DNA of 64,000 bases from Streptomyces sp. HUAS 15-9. GTDB lineage: Bacteria; Actinomycetota; Actinomycetes; Streptomycetales; Streptomycetaceae. A program made the translations under genes and the position numbers. Numbering within the stretch: position 1 is the first letter of the stretch; each line of letters starts with the position of its first letter. This document shows positions 58,745-64,000 of the stretch, piece after piece. The stretch spans positions 32,072-96,071 of the forward strand of contig NZ_CP106800.1 of NCBI RefSeq assembly GCF_025642155.1, read 5' to 3'. The notes under the pieces are model-generated. The model made no database searches. It saw nothing but the letters and a program-made list of their open reading frames with translations, and was not told the DNA's origin.

Positions 58745-59718
58745 GCTTGGAAGGGTCGTACACGAGCCTGGACCGCAAGGTCCACAACCTTGAAACCAGC
58801 CTCCGGCACTCCCTGTCCGATGTGAGCTCCAAGCTGTCGGAGGTGGAGGACGCCGTCGACCAGCTGGAGGGCATCCCCCGCCGGGTCGACAGTCTCGAGT
58901 ACGACCTGCGGGAGGCGAAGGAGGAGACCGAGCGGGTCGAAAGCGACCTTGATGACCGCATCTCGGAAGTCGACGGGAGCGTGGACCGGCTCACTACCCG
59001 GGTGGCGGCGCTGGAGCGGTACCTGCGCCAAGCCGAGGGAGCCGTCGTCGTCGACCTCGATGAGGACCGCGGAGGCGAACTGCACGCCCTGACGGTCACC
59101 GTGAACAAGGGCCTCGCCGCGCAGGCCGGCCTCCTGCCCGACTACGAGCGCACCCGGCTGAAGCTGGCCGGTGACCATCTCAAGCACGCACGGGAGGAAC
59201 GGGGTCGGCACCGTGCCGCGGTCCTTCGCGCCGCCGCGGTCCTGGCCACCACGCAGGCGTCAGACGCGGAGCGGAAGGCGGCCGAACGCGACTTCAAGGA
59301 GTCCGCACCCAAGGCCCAGCAGGCTCACAGCCGGATCGGGCCACTGACGACCAGCGCGGAGGCGGCCCGTCAGAAGCTGGAGGCGGACGACGTCCTGCGC
59401 GCGAAGAACGCCAAGGCGATCGAGGCCGGCCAGCGGGCGAACACGAAGCTGCGGCTTCGGCTGCGCAGCCGGCTCTCCGACGCCCTCAGCGGCGCGGAGC
59501 TGCTGCCGGTGTGGTTCGTCACCGCGCTCGGTCCCATGGCGCCCTCACGCAACGCCAACGACTGGATGGACGCCGCGACCGATGTCCTGGCCTACCGGGT
59601 CACCTACCAGATCACCGATCCCGTGGTCGCCCTTGGCACTCCGCCCGATGGCCATCGCACATCACGCCGGACAGCGTGGCACCAGGAGCTGACACGAGAG
59701 CTGCGGCGCTGGGGATAG
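58741..59718 (+). CDS. Coiled-coil protein, 325 aa
   Basis: It starts at GTG 58741, overlapping the membrane gene. About the first 105 residues form a regular heptad coiled coil (SDVSSKLSEVEDAVDQLEGI, ERVESDLDDRISEVDGSVDR). A second helical region lies at ~130-250, and the C-terminus has LLPVWFVTALGPMAPSRNAN. Coupling to a membrane protein suggests a tethered complex. Function unknown. Confidence 0.55.
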   Translation: MSLEGSYTSLDRKVHNLETSLRHSLSDVSSKLSEVEDAVDQLEGIPRRVDSLEYDLREAKEETERVESDLDDRISEVDGSVDRLTTRVAALERYLRQAEGAVVVDLDEDRGGELHALTVTVNKGLAAQAGLLPDYERTRLKLAGDHLKHAREERGRHRAAVLRAAAVLATTQASDAERKAAERDFKESAPKAQQAHSRIGPLTTSAEAARQKLEADDVLRAKNAKAIEAGQRANTKLRLRLRSRLSDALSGAELLPVWFVTALGPMAPSRNANDWMDAATDVLAYRVTYQITDPVVALGTPPDGHRTSRRTAWHQELTRELRRWG

Positions 59719-59993
59719 TGCCCGCCGCCCCCGAGACCGGACACAGCCCGTGTCACGCTCACGCTCTGTCAGCATGACACGGGCTGTCACGCACTCCCGG
59801 AAAAGCGTCACGCTACCTCGAATACATCCGCGTATGTCCGATTTTAAGGCCAGTGAACCCCCTCTGCGGGCGGATCGCGGGCAGGGCGTGACACTCATGA
59901 TCTTGCCTCGCGTGCCCTCGTGTGCGATACGGAACGTAGCCACCCCGAGGTGCCGCGAAGGTCTCACGTCCCGCTCCCGCAGGGGGAGGCAGG

Positions 59994-60083
59994 CACTGAT
60001 CAGTCTTGCGACCTGTGTCATCGACCCCGGGTCCTGCCTGGTGGACACGCCTTCTGTGTCACTGATCAGCCGATCTGTGTCAT
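59994..60083. repeat. Imperfect direct repeats in a 497-bp spacer
   Basis: CACTGATCAG occurs at 59994 and 60060, each followed about 8 bp later by CTGTGTCAT (60013, 60075). The whole spacer 59719-60215 also has many GTGTCA/TGACAC motifs (for example 59751, 59774, 59886). Candidate replication or partition site; otherwise no gene is seen in it. Confidence 0.5.
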
Positions 60084-60188
60084 GGCGGCCAGCCGGACCC
60101 AGCATGGTGGCCGGGCGGCTGGGTCGCTGGGTCCGTGTCGGCCTGGGGCCGTCTCTTTCGGGGTGATTCTGCCGAATCCGTACCCGTG

Positions 60189-60207
60189 CTGTACGCCCTG
60201 CTGTACG
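60189..60207 (+). promoter_or_regulatory. Toxin-antitoxin operator
   Basis: CTGTACG repeats at 60189-60195 and 60201-60207, 12 bp apart and just before the antitoxin start, a usual layout for a ribbon-helix-helix operator. Confidence 0.45.
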
Positions 60208-60215
60208 TTCGAGGT

Positions 60216-60473
60216 ATGTCGAAATCAGTGACGATCCGGGTCCCCGAGGACCTCCACGCGCAGCTGCAGGAGCGGGCCGAGACCGAGGGCACCACGGTCA
60301 CCGCACTCATCACCGAGGCCGCACGCAACGCGGTCCGCGACCCCCGCCTCGAAGGCGCTGCGGAGGTCTTCCGCCAGTTCGTCGCCGACAACGCGGACGC
60401 GTTCGACGCGGCCTTCCCCGACGACGCCCCCGCCCGCCTGGACGCTGCCGAGGCCCCGGGGCGGGCGGCCTGA
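60216..60473 (+). CDS. Ribbon-helix-helix antitoxin
   Basis: 85 aa from ATG 60216. The start SKSVTIRVPEDLHAQLQERA, then TVTALITEAARNAV, is the ribbon-helix-helix DNA-binding fold (residues 1-42). The acidic C-terminus (RQFVADNADAFDAAFPDDAP) would wrap the toxin. The toxin gene starts 2 bp after the stop. Confidence 0.8.
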   Translation: MSKSVTIRVPEDLHAQLQERAETEGTTVTALITEAARNAVRDPRLEGAAEVFRQFVADNADAFDAAFPDDAPARLDAAEAPGRAA

Positions 60474-60474
60474 C

Positions 60475-60846
60475 GTGGAGCTCCACATCGACATCCGCTG
60501 GCTGCTGGAGCGCCAGGCGGAGGTGCTGCCCAAGCACCCCGAAGTCCACGACTTCTCCAACCTCGTGGCCGCCATCGCCCGCCACCGCGTCAACACCCCG
60601 CAGGTCGGCGTGACCGTCGACAACGCCTGGCGCGCGGCCGCCCTCATGCACGCCGTCATCCGGCTGCGCCCCCTCCCGGCCCGCAACGCCCTGTACGGCG
60701 CCGCGATTGTCGTGTCCTACATGGACGCCGCGGGCGAGGCCATCGACCCGCCCTACGGCGCGCTGATCGACCTCGCCCGCGACATCGACACCGGCCGCGC
60801 CGACGGGTACGACGCAGCCGACCGCATCCGCTCCTGGCGGCTCTGA
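60475..60846 (+). CDS. Fic/Doc-like toxin component
   Basis: 123 aa from GTG 60475. LHIDIRWLLERQAEVLPKHP, VAAIARHRVNTPQVGVTVDN and AAALMHAVIRLRPLPARNAL match the Streptomyces Doc-like family annotated as Fic-type toxins. The usual Fic core HxFx(D/N)(G/A)N is changed: RPLPARNALY carries Arg in place of His. The activity may therefore differ from Doc kinase. Paired with the RHH antitoxin. Confidence 0.7.
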   Translation: MELHIDIRWLLERQAEVLPKHPEVHDFSNLVAAIARHRVNTPQVGVTVDNAWRAAALMHAVIRLRPLPARNALYGAAIVVSYMDAAGEAIDPPYGALIDLARDIDTGRADGYDAADRIRSWRL

Positions 60847-60959
60847 ACACCGGGCCGGCGCCGAAGCAGGACTTAAGACCGCCTGCTGCTCGTTCTTCGC
60901 CGACAACCTGGCAGCGGCGGCGGCCGTTAACCACGGTGACCGTACGAAGGAGGAACACG

Positions 60960-61121
60960 GTGACCGATAGCCGCACTCTGGAGATCCCCGCCGACCTCGA
61001 CCGCTGGCATCCCAACGAGATCGGCGAGTGGCTCAGCGGCGTGGAGGACGACGAGGCAACCTCGGACGCCGACGTCGCCCGCGCCCGCCAGGCCGTGCAC
61101 CGCGCTCTCGGCATCGACTGA
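60960..61121 (+). CDS. Small acidic protein, 53 aa
   Basis: It starts at GTG 60960 (AAGGAGGAACACG upstream). LEIPADLDRWHPNEIGEWLS is followed by a helix (DADVARARQAVHRALGID). The length and strong ribosome site support it. No family recognised. It lies beside the toxin pair and may be its third gene. Confidence 0.5.
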   Translation: MTDSRTLEIPADLDRWHPNEIGEWLSGVEDDEATSDADVARARQAVHRALGID

Positions 61122-61324
61122 CGACCACAGCCGCAGATCCGACCGGTCGCGGGCGGTGCAGCTGGAACCGCCAGCCCCGCCCCACGGCGCCCGCTGCTCC
61201 TGGGGTGAGCCGGTTCAGGGTTCGGTGCGCAGTATTCGCACGACCCAGGACACCTGGCCACTGGACGGCCGCACCTGGGCAGCCGGCGCCGCTGCCTCCG
61301 AGGCAGTAGCCCGGCAGCGGCGTC

Positions 61325-61356
61325 TGCATAACATCGCAGATCTGCGATGTTATGCA
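61325..61356. repeat. 32-bp perfect palindrome with telomere-like arms
   Basis: The symmetric sequence 61325-61356 is perfect over 16 bases each side. Its inner half-arms ACATCGC/GCGATGT match those of the terminal palindrome at 63982-63998. A candidate binding site or structure for an end-replication or initiator protein. Confidence 0.75.
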
Positions 61357-61418
61357 TGAGATCTATGCACGGCTACTGCATGGAGCGCCCAGGCTGGTGC
61401 TGCTCGCCGTCTCCGTTC

Positions 61419-61573
61419 ACCTGTGCCTTTCCCCTCCGAGGGAAGGATGTACGCGGCTGCCCGCGGACTGCCGGTTGTTCTGCTTCTCCAGAACAACACG
61501 GTTCCTCTGGTGATACCGCCCTCTCGTGCAGCACCTCGGCGACCTGTGGTTTCCCCTGGGCGGGAACGATGTA
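61419..61573. repeat. Two imperfect direct repeats around a hairpin
   Basis: ACCTGTG...TTTCCCCT...GGGAA...GATGTA occurs at 61419-61451 and 61542-61573, each with a TTCCC/GGGAA inverted core. GTTGTTCTG (61474-61482) pairs with 61489-61497 between them. It lies in the 609-bp gene-free spacer 61122-61730. Confidence 0.55.
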
Positions 61574-61660
61574 TTGCGCTGGGCGGGACAAGCCGGTGCG
61601 CGTTCCCCGCCCATGGGGCCGCCCGTCCGGATCTGACACCCACCGCCCGCACTCGAAAGC

Positions 61661-61693
61661 GGCGCCGCGCCCCTGCCGGAGGGGTGCGGCGCC
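61661..61693 (-). terminator. Terminator of the RepL-like pair
   Basis: GGCGCCGCGCCCCT (61661-61674) pairs with 61680-61693 with one wobble, loop GCCGG; it lies 38 bp past the end of the leftward pair. Confidence 0.6.
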
Positions 61694-61730
61694 ACTGATG
61701 TCGTGTCACCCGGCCGGGCGGGCGGCCGGG

Positions 61731-62204
61731 TCAGCTGACGGCGTGCAGGGAGCCGCGCCTCTTGGCGGCCGCAGCCTTCTTGGCGGCCGCGGCGGCCGCG
61801 CGCTTCTTGCGCTGCTCGGCGAGCTGGTCCTGGTAGGCGGCGACGGCCCGGTGGTAGTCCGCGACGTAGGTCTTGCTGTCCAGGCGGTCCGCCTTGGGCA
61901 TCGCCTTGACGGCGGCCAGGGCCTCCTCGGGGGATGTGTAGCCGGCCAGCATCGGGTTGATCTGGTAGACGCCGTTGCGGACCTTCTTGACCAGTTTGGC
62001 CAGCTCCAGCTCCCGCAGCGCGGCGTTCACGCTGGGGCGGCTGAGCCCGAGCAGTTGACCGAGGGTGGCCTGGTCCATCGCGATGCGGCCGCCGGCCTCG
62101 CTGCGAGCCCGGAGCTTCAGCAGCGCCCGGTAGGCGGCGGGCGGCAGGTCCAGGTCGGCGAGAAGACCGTCGGCGTTGGTCGCCGACCACTTCAAGGTGC
62201 TCAC
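61731..62204 (-). CDS. Winged-helix RepL-like protein 1
   Basis: 157 aa from GTG 62204, overlapping the upstream stop (GTGA). AYRALLKLRARSEAGGRIAM, QLLGLSRPSVNAALRELELA and KKVRNGVYQINPMLAGY form a winged helix ending in the GxYxINP wing of Firmicute RepL-type initiators. The C-terminus is Lys/Ala-rich. It shares the HTH and the wing pattern with its partner. Candidate initiator or regulator of the right-end module. Confidence 0.6.
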   Translation of the reverse strand: MSTLKWSATNADGLLADLDLPPAAYRALLKLRARSEAGGRIAMDQATLGQLLGLSRPSVNAALRELELAKLVKKVRNGVYQINPMLAGYTSPEEALAAVKAMPKADRLDSKTYVADYHRAVAAYQDQLAEQRKKRAAAAAAKKAAAAKRRGSLHAVS

Positions 62205-62959
62205 TGGGCTGATCCCTCCTCCTGGCGCTGGGCACGGGCCAGCCGGCGTGCAGCGCGTTCTTCGGCCCGCTGCTTGCGCAGGTTCTCGATCGCCTCGCGC
62301 ATGTGCTCCAGCGACGGGAACCGCACCAGATCCGGCAGGGTCTCATCCTTGCGGATCTTCGCGATCGTCTTGTCCTGGTCGACCTGGACGTACTCGGCTT
62401 CGATCATCTCCGTGCCCGGGATGAACTCAGCTACACGGTACGAGTAGGGCGGGTTGAACTGGTAGATGCCACGGCGCACCTTGAAGACGATGCCGTGCGA
62501 CATGACTTCCGCGAGGGCCTCGTTGAGTTTCCCTCGGTGTACGTCCAGGACCGTCGCCATCTCCTCCTGGGTCAGACGGATCTGCCCGCCGGCCTTCTGG
62601 CAGGCGATCATCAGCAGAATCAGCCGCAGCGGCAGCGCCTCGCGGAAGTACTGCGCGATCAGGAAGAAGAACTCCAGCGAGTCCATGGAGAAGGCCTTGG
62701 GCCGCTCGGGAGTGTCGTAGAACTCCATCGGCTTGCGCTTGCTGCTCAGCGACAGGTGCCGGTCCGGGTAGCGGTTGGCCACCGAGTCCAGGTCGTCGAC
62801 CGGCTGGACCGGCTTGGACCACGCCTGGATCTCATCGTTGGGGGGCAGCTCCGGGCGGCGCGGCGCGCGCTTCGGTGCGGGATGGCGGCGCTGTGGCTCG
62901 GATGACACGAGGCTGCTCTCCACTTCGCTGATCTTGGACGGCAGAAGTATGTCAGCCAC
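62201..62959 (-). CDS. Winged-helix RepL-like protein 2
   Basis: 252 aa, start at 62959 (MADILLPSKISEVESSLVSS). A Pro/Arg-rich N-terminal ~75 residues is followed by ALPLRLILLMIACQKAGGQI, TQEEMATVLDVHRGKLNEAL and FKVRRGIYQFNPPYSYRV, the same winged helix with RxGxYQxNP as in the downstream gene, then a charged C-terminus. The two GTGA-coupled paralogs could act as a heterodimer on the repeats upstream. Confidence 0.6.
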   Translation of the reverse strand: MADILLPSKISEVESSLVSSEPQRRHPAPKRAPRRPELPPNDEIQAWSKPVQPVDDLDSVANRYPDRHLSLSSKRKPMEFYDTPERPKAFSMDSLEFFFLIAQYFREALPLRLILLMIACQKAGGQIRLTQEEMATVLDVHRGKLNEALAEVMSHGIVFKVRRGIYQFNPPYSYRVAEFIPGTEMIEAEYVQVDQDKTIAKIRKDETLPDLVRFPSLEHMREAIENLRKQRAEERAARRLARAQRQEEGSAQ

Positions 62960-63126
62960 TCCGACAGATATGTCGGTCTGGCTGACGTTCCGGCGTGTTG
63001 TGTCCCCTCAGGGGGGACAGATCTCCCCCCTGCGCGCTCCGGCGGACCGCTCAACGGGACGCCGTCGCGAATGTCGGCGTGGCTGACGTTTCGGGCTCGG
63101 AACCGTCGGCCTGGCTGACATTCGGG
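62951..63126. repeat. GTCGG(N)3GGCTGAC iterons
   Basis: GTCGGTCTGGCTGACGTTCC begins at 62972, GTCGGCGTGGCTGACGTTTC at 63073 and GTCGGCCTGGCTGACATTCG at 63105. An inverted copy at 62951-62965 pairs with the first, making one 36-bp inverted repeat across 62951-62986. Upstream of the RepL-like pair. Confidence 0.7.
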
Positions 63127-63190
63127 CCTCGATGTGACTCCTCAGGAGGTACACATCGGCGGCGTTGTGTACCTCCTGAGGTGACAGATC
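62998..63190. promoter_or_regulatory. Three related operator-like palindromes
   Basis: A CCTCAGG-centred element occurs at 62998-63023, 63132-63158 and 63166-63190. The first and third end GACAGATC. The first holds a 9-bp hairpin (63009-63017 with 63024-63032). The second and third together form a 16-bp perfect inverted repeat (63140-63155 with 63166-63181). Likely operators or an origin-linked control region. Confidence 0.6.
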
Positions 63191-63740
63191 GCCGGATGTG
63201 CACGCCTCTGACCAGCGGGTTCTTGATCTGGGTAAGTATTAGGTGGCCGAGGTCCACCCGCAGCCGCCGGCCGGACCCGTCGTGGCTGAGGCGGCTTCGC
63301 GTGCGGGCCCGTGGGCCCGCGCAGACCGTAGGCGGCACCAGCGGCTCTGAGTCTCGGGTGGTGCCCGCCGTGACGAGACAAGCAGCAGCAAGGCGTGGCT
63401 GGCGCCGCCGGGGGTTCCGCCGCCCGGCCCTGGGGGCCGTTCGGCTCCGGTACCTCCGAACCTCTGAATTCTCCCTTTCCCATATCTGAAGTAACGTTCT
63501 TCGACTGAGGCCCGAAGCTCCCCAATTCGTGATTCCTCGCGTGAGTTGACGGACCGAATCCGCATGCTGACGCCTTATCAAAAGACGCGCCCCGTCCGGG
63601 TGGTTGGGGGGTGTCTCGTGTTTCCGCCAACGGTACATGCTGCATCAACCTGATGCACGCGATACACTGGAACCCACACGAACGAGCGACCCGCACCCCT
63701 CGTAGCCAGCCCGGCCCGCGACAGCGGCCTACAAAATTCT
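63191..63740. other. Subterminal non-coding region
   Basis: No convincing gene. It holds hairpins GCGGGCCC-GT-GGGCCCGC (63303-63320) and TGCATCA-ACC-TGATGCA (63641-63657). Short loops like these also mark the telomere just to the right. Confidence 0.45.
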
Positions 63741-64000
63741 GGAGGCGCAGCCGGAAGGACCGTCAGGCGGGGGAGCGCAGCGGACCCGCCCAGGAGTGCG
63801 GAGCACTCCACAACTCCCCTACTAGAGGCCCCACTAGCCGCACCTGACACCCCGCCAGCCACGGCCGCGCGATGCGCGGCCGGCCAGGCGCGCATCGCGC
63901 GGCCCCACCGGTCCCTGGAGCGCAGCGGAAGGACCGCCGCGCATCGCGCGGGCCAGCGGGGCGCAGCGACCGCCCCACTGCACATCGCGCAGCGATGTGG
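63741..64000. other. Linear replicon telomere (right end)
   Basis: A chain of short-loop hairpins: GGAGGC-GCA-GCCGGA (63741-63755), GGAGC-GCA-GCGGA (63772-63784 and again 63917-63929), GGAGTGC-GGA-GCACTCC (63793-63809), CGGCCGCGC-GAT-GCGCGGCCG (63862-63882), CCGCGC-ATC-GCGCGG (63937-63951), GGGGCG/CGCCCC (63958-63976) and CACATCGC-GCA-GCGATGTG (63981-63999). The complement of the end reads CCACATCGCTGCGCGATGTG, like palindrome II of the classical Streptomyces telomere. Only the outermost ~13 bases (palindrome I) appear to be missing. Confidence 0.85.

Noticed and set aside
63611..63847. A short rightward frame beside the telomere
   Set aside because: Composition is that of the hairpin-rich telomere and there is no ribosome site.
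1..64000. CRISPR arrays, rRNA genes, integrases or transposases
   Set aside because: No regular repeat-spacer array, rRNA motif, DDE/tyrosine/serine recombinase or insertion-sequence ends were seen.

Overview
The window is very GC-rich, uses Shine-Dalgarno starts with many GTG/TTG codons, and carries genes typical of Streptomyces linear replicons: a tap-tpg telomere pair, a GntR/UTRA transfer regulator, an FtsK-type DNA translocase, a DUF2637/SpdB-like protein and a WhiB-like protein. The last ~260 bp (63741-64000) form a chain of short GCA-, GAT-, ATC- and GGA-looped hairpins. Read from the end inward, they begin like palindrome II of the classical Streptomyces telomere. I read the window as the last 64 kb of a Streptomyces linear element, probably a conjugative linear plasmid though a chromosome arm is possible, with the physical end within a few bases of position 64000.

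Layout. (1) 1-24.3 kb: one long leftward array. Its distal part holds a cut-off DnaN-type sliding clamp, an ASCH protein, many small zinc-ribbon proteins, a polynucleotide-kinase-like protein, a RapZ C-domain protein, a DUF4097 beta-helix protein and an RRQRL-type zinc protein. Its proximal part (10.4-24.3 kb) is the conjugation module: small membrane proteins, the FtsK/TraB-like translocase, two coiled-coil proteins sharing a C-terminal domain, the SpdB-like protein, a WhiB-like regulator and two mini-proteins that each look like one piece of an FtsK ATPase. Genes overlap by GTGA/ATGA or are separated by strong hairpins, several from one repeat family. (2) 24.3-28.3 kb: a divergent control region with CTCTNNANAGAG-type operators and a rightward GntR regulator, then an HTH/TPR regulator, a GNAT acetyltransferase and an unknown gene. 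(3) 28.5-33.5 kb: a deoxyribosyltransferase-like gene and a rightward pair, a winged-helix protein plus DciA (DUF721), that is a good candidate replication locus.

(4) 33.6-40.2 kb: a cargo island with a large helical-repeat protein, an AbiTii-like fragment, and a compact three-gene operon ending in a class I aminoacyl-tRNA-synthetase-like domain fused to an ASCH domain. That operon is the most unusual system here. (5) 40.2-50.9 kb: a rearranged zone with two CoiA-like zinc/nuclease-type paralogs in opposite orientation, two decayed copies of the dciA 3' end, a SLATT/DUF4231 membrane protein and several unknown genes. (6) 51.2-61.1 kb: tap and tpg, a PD-(D/E)XK-like nuclease, a second divergent tpg paralog, membrane and coiled-coil genes, and an RHH/Doc-like toxin-antitoxin pair. 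(7) 61.1-64 kb: a heavily structured non-coding region with a 32-bp perfect palindrome, a GTGA-coupled pair of RepL-like winged-helix genes with an iteron-rich upstream region, and the telomere.

Together the genes describe a self-transmissible linear element that brings its own end-replication proteins, candidate initiators, a helicase-loader-like protein and a sliding clamp, plus toxin-antitoxin and defence-like cargo. Functions are inferred from motifs read by eye; no database search was run.
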